The notes under the pieces were generated by a model. The model was not told the DNA's origin and did no database searches. It saw nothing but the letters and a program-made list of their open reading frames with translations. From contig MTKO01000081.1 of NCBI GenBank assembly GCA_004028505.1, positions 40,158 to 104,157 of the forward strand: 64,000 bases of DNA, given 5' to 3'. Of the stretch, positions 19,665 to 28,626 are shown piece by piece (the stretch's first letter is position 1; each line of letters opens with the position of its first letter). This stretch comes from Candidatus Electrothrix aarhusensis. GTDB lineage: Bacteria; Desulfobacterota; Desulfobulbia; Desulfobulbales; Desulfobulbaceae. The position numbers were made by a program, and so were the translations under genes.

Positions 19665-20312
19665 TCCGCTGTTCAGGCCACCGGAATGAATAATCCTATC
19701 AATCAAAAGCTGTGTATGGCGCAGAATGCCGACAATCTGCATGATATCATCTTTTGTCGCGTCATAGGCCAGACTTTCCGCGTATGTCTTTCCTTCCAAT
19801 ACAACAAAATACCAATGCCTGCCGATGATATAGGCCCCGTAAATCGGATGGGGTCGGCTGTTCAATGCCTGCGCGGCGACCATCTCCGCCAGCAGCTGTC
19901 CAAGCGGGTCATTTGATGTATCCAGTTGCTTCTTATACTCGTGGAGAAAAAAGACCGGTTCTTTGGGGAACTGCGTTCCTGATGCCACCAAAAAATCAAC
20001 AATGCCCCAAATTTTTTTATCTTCAGCATAGTTGACCGACAATTCACGTTCCAGAAAAGGTCGATACGAAGGCTGATAAAATTCTACAAAATCCAGTAAA
20101 AAAGCTATGAAGTAAATTTTTAATTCTTCTTCGTTCCAATCGTGAGCATGGGTGCGCAATTTTTCCGCCAGCCGCCCTAACCGGGCAGCCTCGTCATCAG
20201 ATACCGCCTGGATATTGGTCAGCCATGTCTGAAGCGTCGGGCTATCCCTTACAGATGAAAGTCCAAATTCTTCCTCAACATCCTGTTTTGTCCATTTGGA
20301 AAAAGGTTTCAT
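19659..20312 (-). CDS. hypothetical protein with PD-(D/E)XK nuclease-like features
   Basis: A 217-residue soluble protein starting MKPFSKWTKQDVEEEFGL. A central stretch has GIVDFLVASGTQ, then FFLHEYKKQ, then LLAEMVAAQAL and YGAYIIGRHWYFVVLEGK. An Asp strand followed by E-x-K and a helix with conserved Gln/Glu is the layout of PD-(D/E)XK nuclease folds; similar proteins are common in cyanobacterial and filamentous bacterial genomes and are usually called hypothetical. Cleavage activity is not shown. It sits among the accessory genes inside the glutamate synthase locus, just before the partial fic copy. Confidence 0.55.
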   Translation of the reverse strand: MKPFSKWTKQDVEEEFGLSSVRDSPTLQTWLTNIQAVSDDEAARLGRLAEKLRTHAHDWNEEELKIYFIAFLLDFVEFYQPSYRPFLERELSVNYAEDKKIWGIVDFLVASGTQFPKEPVFFLHEYKKQLDTSNDPLGQLLAEMVAAQALNSRPHPIYGAYIIGRHWYFVVLEGKTYAESLAYDATKDDIMQIVGILRHTQLLIDRIIHSGGLNSGA

Positions 20313-20341
20313 AACATATTCTCATGCCAAGTAAGGTTTGG

Positions 20342-20590
20342 CTAACTCTTTTCGAGCCGGGAAAATTCCAGAGTCAGCAACACAGCTCCGTCTTCCAAGG
20401 TAAAATATTGAGTGGCAATGCTACCGTCCTCTTTCTGAACTCTAACTGTATAACCTTGCTGGTAAGCATGATAGTATTTACCGCGAACGCCTTTTTTGCC
20501 GCTGAAGTCATACTCTGGCAGCATATTGCTCTCAGATCTTATTGAGCAACGTAAACGCGGAGGACGAGTTACAACTTTACCTTTTGACAT
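20342..20590 (-). CDS. small basic protein of unknown function
   Basis: The 82-residue product begins at ATG 20590 (MSKGKVVTRPPRL), 8 bp after the stop of the upstream secreted protein. It contains LPEYDFSGKKGVRGKYYHAY followed by QGYTVRVQKEDGS and a C-terminal strand. The EYDFS...RGKYY pattern recurs in many short proteins from toxin-antitoxin-like loci, often annotated as hypothetical. No partner toxin is recognisable next to it. DNA or RNA binding is possible given the charge. Confidence 0.5.
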   Translation of the reverse strand: MSKGKVVTRPPRLRCSIRSESNMLPEYDFSGKKGVRGKYYHAYQQGYTVRVQKEDGSIATQYFTLEDGAVLLTLEFSRLEKS

Positions 20591-20598
20591 TACCTGAT

Positions 20599-20889
20599 TT
20601 ACAATCGACCTTTTGCTGACAATTCTTGTTTTATGCAACTCTCCATAATCTGATAGCTTCCACCAACAACTTTACCAACTTCATCACAATATTTTTTAAT
20701 TCTTTTGGAAATTGTCATCTTTGAAATATTTTTTTTGGACTGCTTCTCCATCTTCCTACAGGCCTCCTCAATTTGATAGCTACCTCCCGCGACCTCTGAC
20801 ACAGACTTACAATACGCATTAATATCATAAGAATAAGCTATTTCTGTAGTGCAAAATATAGTAAATAAAATAATAGCTGCTAATTTCAT
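20599..20889 (-). CDS. small secreted protein with two cysteine-containing repeats
   Basis: The 96-residue product starts at ATG 20889, right after AGGGGGAC; an upstream in-frame ATG lies within that ribosome site and is less likely. The signal peptide MKLAAIILFTIFCTTEIAYS is followed by two repeats of about 30 residues: YCKSVSEVAGGSYQIEEAC and YCDEVGKVVGGSYQIMESC. Each repeat has two cysteines around GGSYQI, so each could close a disulfide-linked hairpin. No family name known to me. It lies 15 bp after the zinc-ribbon membrane protein gene and is probably co-transcribed. Confidence 0.6.
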   Translation of the reverse strand: MKLAAIILFTIFCTTEIAYSYDINAYCKSVSEVAGGSYQIEEACRKMEKQSKKNISKMTISKRIKKYCDEVGKVVGGSYQIMESCIKQELSAKGRL

Positions 20890-20904
20890 TATTGTCCCCC
20901 TCAA

Positions 20905-21873
20905 TCAGTTAATTTCTAAAACAATACGGGCCCTATCAGATATGGATCTCTTCACCCCTGTTTTCCAATCGATAACATTATATGTGCAGGCATCATTCGG
21001 AAATTGAAAATATCTCACACCATCTTCATACAATTTTGCTCTTACGTTCCCAACTTCAGCAAACACTTTAATTGAAGCAAATTTGTTTGTATTACGGGTC
21101 CAATCAATTTTAAGTGTTTTCCTAAATATGCCAGAGACCTCTGCATGACAACTTTCTCCGTATAATGCATTCAACAAGACTGCTACAGTTTCAGCATACC
21201 CAGTTGAGGTAACTGATGACTTAGGACTGCTAGTCGGCTGGAGAGTATATTTTATATCCTTTGTGTAGAATTTTGGTTCAAGGCTGCTGTTATCTCCTTG
21301 AGACAATATTATTACGGCAATAAATAATACTGTAACGAGCGAAATCGTTTCCTTTTTGGATATTTTTCTATTACTGAACTCATTCCAATTTAAAGATTTT
21401 CGATTTTTTGGCGTTGATGCAACACTTTTTTCTTTTACCTCAGTTGTGGAGGTATCTCCAGATTCGCATTGATCAAACTTTTTTCCCTGAATCTCTTTTT
21501 GTTCCAGAAAAGGAATGATTGCTTGGTGTAACGCAGGTTGTTTCTCTAAAAGCTTTTCAAAATAACCCGTTGATAAATTGTATTTTTCATCTGCATATTT
21601 TTTTAAAGCATGATTAATAAATGCAGTGTATTGATCGCAAGTTTTTCTCAATGCTGGAAAACGATTCGCCAACCTACTTAATTCATTTTCTGCGTGTTCA
21701 AGCCCTTTATTACCAATGGTTGCAATCGTGTCCTTAAATGCTTTTTCAATAATTTTTCTGTAGATTACACCACATTCCGGACATTCAACTTGACATTCTG
21801 TAGTGTTAATATACCCACATTTTGGGCATTTGGTGCGTTTACTGATTCTCTTCTTTGTGTTATCAGAAACCAC
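20905..21873 (-). CDS. zinc-ribbon protein with one transmembrane segment
   Basis: A 322-residue protein. The N-terminus has a zinc ribbon (CPKCGYINTTECQVECPECG), then a helical cytoplasmic region of about 110 residues, a single transmembrane segment (TISLVTVLFIAVIILSQ) near residue 190, and a C-terminal extracytoplasmic domain of about 110 residues with two cysteines (GESCHAEVSG, NDACTYNV). Topology resembles bacterial zinc-ribbon membrane proteins of unknown role. First of the accessory genes after gltB2, from which it is separated by a perfect hairpin. Confidence 0.55.
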   Translation of the reverse strand: MVSDNTKKRISKRTKCPKCGYINTTECQVECPECGVIYRKIIEKAFKDTIATIGNKGLEHAENELSRLANRFPALRKTCDQYTAFINHALKKYADEKYNLSTGYFEKLLEKQPALHQAIIPFLEQKEIQGKKFDQCESGDTSTTEVKEKSVASTPKNRKSLNWNEFSNRKISKKETISLVTVLFIAVIILSQGDNSSLEPKFYTKDIKYTLQPTSSPKSSVTSTGYAETVAVLLNALYGESCHAEVSGIFRKTLKIDWTRNTNKFASIKVFAEVGNVRAKLYEDGVRYFQFPNDACTYNVIDWKTGVKRSISDRARIVLEIN

Positions 21874-21895
21874 CTTCCGCCTCCTTACAAGGACT

Positions 21896-21921
21896 ACACT
21901 GCCCTATAACTAGGGCAGTGT
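21896..21921 (-). terminator. perfect 11-bp hairpin after gltB2, possible terminator
   Basis: ACACTGCCCTA (21896-21906) pairs with TAGGGCAGTGT (21911-21921) around TAAC, 18 bp after the gltB2 stop. There is no T-run after it on the minus strand, so termination would be inefficient or the hairpin may mark the edge of the accessory segment. Confidence 0.5.
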
Positions 21922-21938
21922 ACCGGTAAATCCAACCG

Positions 21939-23579
21939 TTAACAAGCGTACTTAATCCCCAACCGTTTAGCCGCATCAGCATCATCAATGCCAAGGGCAT
22001 CGGACATACCGATAGGCAAACTCTGCGAACGACCAAGCGGAGCCATAATCTTCTTCATCTCAGTTTTGATGGAGGAGAAGGTATCAGCAACCCGCTGGGC
22101 CACATCATCAGGATCCAACCGACGGAACAATTTCTCGTTCTGGCTGGTAATACCCTTCGGACAAATACCCACGTTACAGACATTACAGCGACCCATCTCA
22201 TTGCCGAGACAGCCTGCGCAGGCCTGCATGATGTACTTGCCAATATGGACGCCGGAAGCACCGAGCATGATCAAGGCCATACCGTTCTGCGTCACATTAC
22301 CGTTTTTGCCCACACCACCGGCAGCAAAGAGCGGAATCTCATTCTGGCGACCTTGGGCAACCAACTCCTGATAACACTCACGCAGGTTTGAGGCGATGGG
22401 ATAGCCGGTCGCATCCATAGACACGTTATAGGCTGCACCGGTTCCACCATCAATACCGTCAATCAGCAGAGCACCAGCATACGGATTACGGACCAGATTA
22501 TTGAGCACAGACTTAGCCGAGGTCGATCCAGAAATTTTCGGATACACCGGTACCCGGAAATTAAAGGCCATAGACAGGGTCTGGATCATCTTCATAACAC
22601 TCTCCTCAATGGAGTAGAGCGTCTGATGGACCGGCGGCGAAGGCAAATCAACACCTTCCGGTACCCCGCGCAAACGGGCGATGAGCTTAGAGACTTTGAA
22701 CCACATCAGCAGTCCGCCGTCACCAGGCTTGGCACCCTGGCCGTACTTGATCTCAATGGCTGCCGGATCGCATTGCATATCCGGGATGGCCCGGATAATC
22801 TCATCCCAGCCAAAATAACCGGAAGCGATCTGAAGAATGATGTATTTCAGGAACGGGCTTTTGAGAACCCACGGCGGACAACCGCCCTCACCGGTGGCCA
22901 TGACCACGGGAATACCCAGCACCTCATTACAATAGGCCACACCCTGAAGCAGGCCCAACCACATATTGGGCGACAACGCACCAAAGGACATGGAGCCGAT
23001 CACAAAGGGGAAAATCTCACGGGTCGGCGGAATCCACTCGCCCGAGGCCTTACGGCGAAGAAATTCTTCTGGCGGCAGTACCCGGCCCAAGATGGTGTTG
23101 GTGCTGAACTCATGCCGACCCGCATCCAAAGCAGGATCGGTGAGCATGGAAATCCTGCCAAAGGAAATACGATCCAGAATGGTCTTGCCCGGAGCATTGC
23201 GGCGACCGCCTCGCTTCCAGGAATCACCTTTCTGATCCATATGAAAGCGGGAACGATGCTCATTAGGATTGGGCACCGGAGCGATGGCCTCATTGGGACA
23301 AACCGAGGAACACATGCCGCAACCGATGCACATCTTGTCCACTTCAGTATTCTGACGAATGCCGACAAAATGACGATAATCGTTGCCGCGTTTTTTCTTG
23401 AGGATATCCAGCTTGGGCACCCGCTGTCTGCGGTAGGTCAGGTAAATAGCCTGCTTGGGGCAGACCGCTGTGCATTTCCCGCAGAGGGTGCAACGATCCT
23501 CACGGTGCTTGATGATCCAAGGCAGATCGTTGGCGGTCAGGCTGCTTGGCTGAGTGTAAACTGATCGAACTGAGACCAT
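21939..23579 (-). CDS. glutamate synthase, FMN-binding synthase subunit with ferredoxin domain (archaeal-type GltB2)
   Basis: A 546-residue protein that carries the 2-oxoglutarate amination site. N-terminal ferredoxin domain: CTLCGKCTAVCP and CIGCGMCSSVCP. Then a (beta/alpha)8 FMN-binding domain: VIGSMSFGALS, ATGEGG, EIKYGQGAKPGDGG, PKISGS, IDGIDGGTGAA, AAGGVGKNGNV. Near the C-terminus CAGCLGNEMGRC supplies the 3Fe-4S cysteines. This matches the stand-alone synthase subunit of split glutamate synthases. The start at 23579 overlaps the end of the amidotransferase gene by 43 bp and follows GAAAGGAAC, indicating coupling. Its natural partner encoding the GXGXG domain lies 3.3 kb downstream beyond accessory genes. 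Confidence 0.92.
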   Translation of the reverse strand: MVSVRSVYTQPSSLTANDLPWIIKHREDRCTLCGKCTAVCPKQAIYLTYRRQRVPKLDILKKKRGNDYRHFVGIRQNTEVDKMCIGCGMCSSVCPNEAIAPVPNPNEHRSRFHMDQKGDSWKRGGRRNAPGKTILDRISFGRISMLTDPALDAGRHEFSTNTILGRVLPPEEFLRRKASGEWIPPTREIFPFVIGSMSFGALSPNMWLGLLQGVAYCNEVLGIPVVMATGEGGCPPWVLKSPFLKYIILQIASGYFGWDEIIRAIPDMQCDPAAIEIKYGQGAKPGDGGLLMWFKVSKLIARLRGVPEGVDLPSPPVHQTLYSIEESVMKMIQTLSMAFNFRVPVYPKISGSTSAKSVLNNLVRNPYAGALLIDGIDGGTGAAYNVSMDATGYPIASNLRECYQELVAQGRQNEIPLFAAGGVGKNGNVTQNGMALIMLGASGVHIGKYIMQACAGCLGNEMGRCNVCNVGICPKGITSQNEKLFRRLDPDDVAQRVADTFSSIKTEMKKIMAPLGRSQSLPIGMSDALGIDDADAAKRLGIKYAC

Positions 23580-24673
23580 ATCTGAAGTTCCTTTCTTTCG
23601 GGTGGAATAATTACTGTGTGTTCACGCATGGGCTGAAAATCAAGGGAGGGGTCACGATCTGGAACCAAGGCCTCCACACCGCACATTTCCGAAGCAATAG
23701 CCCAGGCACCAGGACGACCGCCGACCGTGGCGGGCCGCAGTTTTTTCGCATCCATGGCCAGCATACAGGTTTCATCCGGCAGGGTGCCGATGACTGCATT
23801 AGGGCCGTCAATGATCAGACGACGACAAGCTGTACGCAGGCCCTTGAGGAAATCTCCCTGGGGATGGACATTCAGCTCTTCGCTTCTCAGCGGGGTGATG
23901 ACATGCTTATAGGCTGCCAAGGGTAACCCAAGTTTCTTGGTCACATAATGGAGAATATGAGCAAAGACCTCGGAGTCGGATTGGTAGCCCATGTAGCCGG
24001 GGATTTTCTTCCCTTCCAGCCACTCCTTGATCGGCACAAAGGCGGTATTTTCGCCGTTGGTCATGGTGGCAATGCCCTGAATAAAGAAAGGATGGCAGGC
24101 ATAGAGATTAATACCGTAGTTGGTATTCTGCCGTCCCTGAGCCATAACCACTCGGGCCTTGATGCGATCATCGTTCAGCCCAAGGGCATCACCCACCTGT
24201 AAGGGCCAGCCCACTTCCTTGATGGTCACAACATCGGACCAGAAAGAAAAGATGGTCAGATCATTGCCGTGTTCTTCACCGTTCTTGCGGAGAAAAAGAC
24301 GGGTCTGCATCAATCGCTCTTCCATTTCCTCGGTGGTCAGACCATCCGGCTTCTTGTACACCCGAACAATGTATTGATAACGATCTTTGGCTTCAATAAG
24401 ATCAGCATTCACCTTAAAGCGGTGATCATAGTCCTGCTCAAAGCCTCGTTCCTCCATCAGTCGCTGGAGACGATTGAACGCGGCCTCGGTATGGGCAATA
24501 CCGGACAGGATAATCTGGTTTTCTTTTTTATATTTATAATCCTCAAAACTGACACCGCGCAGCAGCAGTCCGAGACCGCTGCCGTCATATCCCTCCTGCA
24601 TGGCCTCCATGCCGCTCAGCACCTCGTACGGTGAGAAGGGTATATCTGCGGTTTTCAGGGCTAATCGACACAT
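23537..24673 (-). CDS. glutamate synthase glutamine amidotransferase subunit (archaeal-type GltB1)
   Basis: Class II glutamine amidotransferase of 378 residues that releases ammonia from glutamine. Start chosen at ATG 24673 because it gives MCRLALKTADIPFSPYE, placing the catalytic Cys second as in this family; a longer frame upstream would bury it. Further motifs: DGSGLGLLLRG, QNTNYGINLYACHPFF, NGENTAF, YMGYQSDSEVFAHIL, which form the glutaminase pocket. Gene order GltB1-GltB2 with overlap is typical of the split enzyme. First gene of the locus. Confidence 0.9.
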   Translation of the reverse strand: MCRLALKTADIPFSPYEVLSGMEAMQEGYDGSGLGLLLRGVSFEDYKYKKENQIILSGIAHTEAAFNRLQRLMEERGFEQDYDHRFKVNADLIEAKDRYQYIVRVYKKPDGLTTEEMEERLMQTRLFLRKNGEEHGNDLTIFSFWSDVVTIKEVGWPLQVGDALGLNDDRIKARVVMAQGRQNTNYGINLYACHPFFIQGIATMTNGENTAFVPIKEWLEGKKIPGYMGYQSDSEVFAHILHYVTKKLGLPLAAYKHVITPLRSEELNVHPQGDFLKGLRTACRRLIIDGPNAVIGTLPDETCMLAMDAKKLRPATVGGRPGAWAIASEMCGVEALVPDRDPSLDFQPMREHTVIIPPERKELQIWSQFDQFTLSQAA

Positions 24674-24743
24674 ATAATGACTCCCGGAAATTCTATAATG
24701 CTCATTTCTTTCAATAGGAAATTGGACCGAATTTTTTGACAAA

Positions 24744-24771
24744 ATTTTAATCAATTTTACCATCGGTGCAA
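24744..24771 (-). promoter_or_regulatory. candidate sigma-70 promoter of the glutamate synthase locus
   Basis: On the minus strand TTGCAC (24771-24766), 16 bp, then TAAAAT (24749-24744), about 70 bp before the gltB1 start. The rest of the 315-bp gap to the divergent acyl-CoA ligase gene (24674-24987) shows nothing else clear. Confidence 0.35.
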
Positions 24772-24987
24772 AAAATACTTGACAATACAAAAAAAGCTGC
24801 CATCTGTCAAACAGAAAGCGCGGTTGAGAAAAGGAGGGGGGAATGATGATGCTTTGACCCGAATCCTACAAATACCATTTGCAGGCGATTGAGCCTATGG
24901 TACATTGATTGTCATTTTTTTGATAACTCATCAAAACAACAGACCCTCCAATGAAATCACTAACCCCATAGAACTCCTCAAAATGCT

Positions 24988-26523
24988 ATGCCGATGACAG
25001 ACGATCCGCAAACCTTGGACGAGGCCCTCCGATGCTGGGTAGAAGAAACACCGAACAAAACCTTTATCCGCTCATCTAAAGGCAACTTTACCTTTTCAGA
25101 GACCCAGAATATCATCAAGAGCACTTCCGGATTTTTAATAGAACATGGCATCAGACCAGGGGATAAAATCTGCCTCTTGCTCCCCAGAAGACCGGAGCTG
25201 ATCTTCATCTTTTTGGCAGCAAGCAGCATAAAGGCACTGACCTGCCCGATCAACTACCTGGAAAATACACAGCATATTGAGGAGATGATCACCTCACTCA
25301 AACCCGCTGTGATCATTTTGGACGAATCAACGGTTCGGGCCGAGGTGCTCTGTTTCATTCAGGAATATGGAATAACATATGGAGTAACTGTCATTGCTGT
25401 ACAAAAAACGCCTGAAAATCCAGATGCTACTTCTTGGCAGACTTGCGTTGAGCACTCCCCTACCCCGCCTCTGCCCCAGATCCCAGACGACTGCGCCTAT
25501 CTCAACTTCACCACCGGTTCCAGCGGTTTTCCCAAAGGGGCTCTCTGCACCCATGCTCACCTCTACTGGAATACCCGCTCTGCAATTGAAGTCTTTCATA
25601 TGACAGCAGATGACGTCCATCTCTGCATGTTTGCCTCTTTCTCCCATCCCCATGAACTTTTCTGCCGAGCTCTCTACACCGGGGCTTCGCTGGTTTTACT
25701 CACAGACATCAGCCCTAAGGCCATTGCTAAAACCATTATCCGACACCGGGTTACCTGCATAATGGGCCTGGCCGTCATGTACAAAATGATGGCTCGGCAC
25801 TGCAAAAAAATAGCCTTCCCTTGTCTGCGAATTGCAGAAAGCGGAGGCATGTTTACTGATCAGGAAATCCATAAAAACTTCCGTGATGCCTTTGGTCTTC
25901 CCATTCTGTCTGTATGGGGAAGCACGGAAACAACCGGTATCGCTCTGGCTAATCCGCCGGATCAGTATCGGACAGACGGCTCTATGGGCAAGCCCTGCCC
26001 CTATTATCAGGTTAGACTTGTTGACGAAGACGGTCAGGAAGTAGCAGTAGGGGAAACCGGAGAACTGATTTTTTCAGGTCCGGCAGTCTCTTCAGGCTAT
26101 CATAATACCCCGGACTTTCCGAGCAAAGAGGGTTGGTACTTTAGCGGAGATCTGGCCCAAAAGGATAACGAGGGGGTTTTCCGCTTTGTTGAGCGTAAAA
26201 GCGGGATGATCAAGGTAGCAGGTCTCAAAGTGTATCCATTGCAGGTCGAGCTGATTATCCAACAGCACCCTGCGATAAAAGAAGTCGCTGTTATTGGCGT
26301 GGCAGAAAAAAGAAGGGGCTGTGTGCCCAAGGCCTTCGTTACCCTAGAAGATAATGCCACGCTTGATGTAGGCGAACTGGAGGACTATTGTCGTCAACGA
26401 TTAGCCTCCTATATGGTTCCTAGAAAGTTTCAGTTTGTTGAATCACTCCCCAAAATAGGGAGCGGAAAAATTAACAAAAAGATCCTGCTCGCAAATCCTG
26501 AGCTGTGCCTTGAGCTGCCCTGA
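24988..26523 (+). CDS. AMP-forming acyl-CoA synthetase/ligase family protein
   Basis: A 511-residue adenylate-forming enzyme: carboxylate plus ATP gives an acyl-adenylate, then usually the CoA thioester. Motifs: P-loop-like FTTGSSGFPKGA (residues about 170-182), SVWGSTETTG, GELIFSGPAVSSGY, WYFSGDLAQKD, FVERKSGMIKVAGLKVYP, and the C-terminal catalytic Lys in GSGKINKK. Length is normal for the family. Substrate cannot be read from the sequence; the medium-chain/aromatic acid ligases or a fatty-acid ligase are possible. It stands alone, divergent from glutamate synthase and convergent with the L,D-transpeptidase gene. Confidence 0.85.
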   Translation: MPMTDDPQTLDEALRCWVEETPNKTFIRSSKGNFTFSETQNIIKSTSGFLIEHGIRPGDKICLLLPRRPELIFIFLAASSIKALTCPINYLENTQHIEEMITSLKPAVIILDESTVRAEVLCFIQEYGITYGVTVIAVQKTPENPDATSWQTCVEHSPTPPLPQIPDDCAYLNFTTGSSGFPKGALCTHAHLYWNTRSAIEVFHMTADDVHLCMFASFSHPHELFCRALYTGASLVLLTDISPKAIAKTIIRHRVTCIMGLAVMYKMMARHCKKIAFPCLRIAESGGMFTDQEIHKNFRDAFGLPILSVWGSTETTGIALANPPDQYRTDGSMGKPCPYYQVRLVDEDGQEVAVGETGELIFSGPAVSSGYHNTPDFPSKEGWYFSGDLAQKDNEGVFRFVERKSGMIKVAGLKVYPLQVELIIQQHPAIKEVAVIGVAEKRRGCVPKAFVTLEDNATLDVGELEDYCRQRLASYMVPRKFQFVESLPKIGSGKINKKILLANPELCLELP

Positions 26524-26537
26524 GTTACCCCAGCCCT

Positions 26538-28403
26538 TTAATACGAGTACCTACATTTTGTCTTTTGCTCAGGAAACAATGCTGCTGCCAGCCGAGCATC
26601 CCGACCGTATATATCGTCATAAAAATAAGCTGCTCCGGTGTTACGATCAACCCGAGCTGTTCGATAAATAAGATGTACCGGCAGGGGTTGATTAAGGACA
26701 AAAATCTTTCGCTTTCTGCTGGCGACCTGCGCTTTCAGCTGCTTCCGCAAGACCATCTGATGATCGTTACTCAGGATATAGCTGGCTAGATCCAAAGGAC
26801 GACTTAATCGGATACAGCCATGACTGAAGGTACGTTTGACCCGCCTGAATAAACCATGCGCTGGTGTGTCATGCAGGTACACATTATTATTATTGGGAAA
26901 CATGAATTTCATCGTACCCAGAGCATTGCCAGGGCCCGGTTCCTGACGCAGGTGAAATTGATTAATCCCTCGTCCTATATTTTCCCAGTCAATGTTTCCC
27001 GGCATAACCTCCGGCGCTCCCTCCTGCCAATTGGCAAATATACGAATACGCTGTTCCTGTAGATAGAAAGGATTTTCTATAACCTTGTCGACTATCTCGT
27101 TACGGACAATGGAAGGCGGTATATTCCAATAGGGATTAACCTCGACATAGGTCATCACATGGTTAAAAATCGGGGTATTGTGCCCTACTTTTCCAACAAT
27201 TACCGGCATGGTTATCTCAACCTTGCGGTCATTCATGCCAACAAGACGAAACCCGGCAATATTAACAAGAATACGACGCCCTTGAAGCTGATGGGGCAAC
27301 CAGCGCCAGCGCTCCATATTGAGGATGATTTTATTGATATGATTCTCAACCGGCAGGTTCAGTGTTTCTAAAGTATTCTTCCCGATAACACCATCCTGTT
27401 CAAGGTTATAGCGCTGCTGAAAATGCTGCACAGCCCGGAGCAAGGCATTGCTATACTGAAGACGATGAACCGGCGGAAGAGCAGGAGGAATGAGCCACCA
27501 TGATGGTGGAAGCAGGGCTTCTCTAAGAGAGATGTGATTATAAGTGACTGTTACCGGTCCAGGAAAAGGCTTTGGGCGAGCAAGCAGAGGAGGTGGAGCA
27601 ATAACAGAAAAATCTTTCAGGTCGCCGGTAATAAATAACCGCTCCGCCAGCAGCCTCAGCCGTGGATCTGCCATCCCCGGCCTCAGAGTCTGACCAGAAG
27701 GAATTTTAGACCAACCTCCTTGCCCAGCCATTCTTCTATACCTAACCAGCATTTTTTTTAACGACTGATATTCGTAATGATGCGGCGGTAATTTTTTTAA
27801 GAACTGGCGTAAATCAAGGGCGCTTACCGCTTGGTGAAGCATAGCCTTGCGATCGGCAACTGTAGAACGGGCAGTAGAAAATAAAGCTGGATCAAGCAAA
27901 CAACTGGCAGCAGCACCTTCCAGCATATCCCCAAGGTAGGTATACAGTGCCAAGGTAAGCATGAGATCAAGCTGAGCAAGATCTTTTGTCTTCCTGCTCA
28001 CCAATAAGGCTGTAATTCTGCTTATACGATATCGTTTAAGATCTAGCCCTTCCTCGTCAACCCGACGCAGGACAGAGAGGAGAATATGGGCGTTACGGGT
28101 TGGCCCGTACTCTGTCACCCAGTACGGAAAGAAATTATTTTCCTGATAAAAAGTAAACAGCAGGGCATCCACCCCATCAGAGACCTTCCAGTCGGTGATA
28201 AAGGAAAATTTAACAGCAGGCTTGTTTTCGAGAAGCCAGAAAAGATTTTTCTGTAATGGCAACATGTCTGTTGCTGGAATACTTCTCACCATATTTTCCG
28301 CTTGCGCATTAATATGCGCTGAGCCGGAAGACAAGCTGATCAGAAAGAAGACCGCAATACCAACACAAGCAGCACAAGTAGCCAAAAACTTCGGAAGAAT
28401 CAT
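26538..28403 (-). CDS. L,D-transpeptidase of the YcbB (LdtD) type
   Basis: A 621-residue periplasmic peptidoglycan cross-linking enzyme. N-terminal signal/anchor (VGIAVFFLISLSSGSAH), a long scaffold region, a peptidoglycan-binding motif (LRAVQHFQQRYNLEQDGVIG, then TLETLNLP), and a YkuD catalytic domain with VNPYWNIPPSIV, YLHDTPAHGLF and FSHGCIRLSRP; the nucleophile Cys is near residue 530. This is the full YcbB layout including the insertion between the YkuD strands. It would form 3-3 cross-links or modify stem peptides. Single gene, convergent with the acyl-CoA ligase gene 14 bp away. Confidence 0.92.
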   Translation of the reverse strand: MILPKFLATCAACVGIAVFFLISLSSGSAHINAQAENMVRSIPATDMLPLQKNLFWLLENKPAVKFSFITDWKVSDGVDALLFTFYQENNFFPYWVTEYGPTRNAHILLSVLRRVDEEGLDLKRYRISRITALLVSRKTKDLAQLDLMLTLALYTYLGDMLEGAAASCLLDPALFSTARSTVADRKAMLHQAVSALDLRQFLKKLPPHHYEYQSLKKMLVRYRRMAGQGGWSKIPSGQTLRPGMADPRLRLLAERLFITGDLKDFSVIAPPPLLARPKPFPGPVTVTYNHISLREALLPPSWWLIPPALPPVHRLQYSNALLRAVQHFQQRYNLEQDGVIGKNTLETLNLPVENHINKIILNMERWRWLPHQLQGRRILVNIAGFRLVGMNDRKVEITMPVIVGKVGHNTPIFNHVMTYVEVNPYWNIPPSIVRNEIVDKVIENPFYLQEQRIRIFANWQEGAPEVMPGNIDWENIGRGINQFHLRQEPGPGNALGTMKFMFPNNNNVYLHDTPAHGLFRRVKRTFSHGCIRLSRPLDLASYILSNDHQMVLRKQLKAQVASRKRKIFVLNQPLPVHLIYRTARVDRNTGAAYFYDDIYGRDARLAAALFPEQKTKCRYSY

Positions 28404-28501
28404 GGAGGGTTCGTGAAAATACTCTTTGTCGCCTTAAGGGAGAAATTCTCCGAGGCGGTATTCAGCAATAAACGACTCAACGAAAAACAATAGAAAACAA
28501 C

Positions 28502-28530
28502 AAAGGCACAGGAAAATTCCTGTGCCTTTC
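28502..28530 (-). terminator. rho-independent-like terminator after the betaine/methyl-cycle genes
   Basis: AAAGGCACAGGAA pairs with TTCCTGTGCCTTT around a short loop, about 100 bp after the ahcY stop. On the minus strand it is followed by a T-rich stretch interrupted by G. Confidence 0.75.
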
Positions 28531-28626
28531 TGCTAAGCCGGGATCGGTGTCGATGAGAATTTCGCCGAGAAAATTGCCGTATTATACTATAATAATAGTA
28601 CAGCTGTTATTTCTCGGGTCTCTCCG

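Noticed and set aside
22626..23564. plus-strand frame of 312 residues opposite gltB2
   Set aside because: It is antisense to a conserved gene with intact motifs; its sequence shows no domain and reflects codon bias of the real gene.
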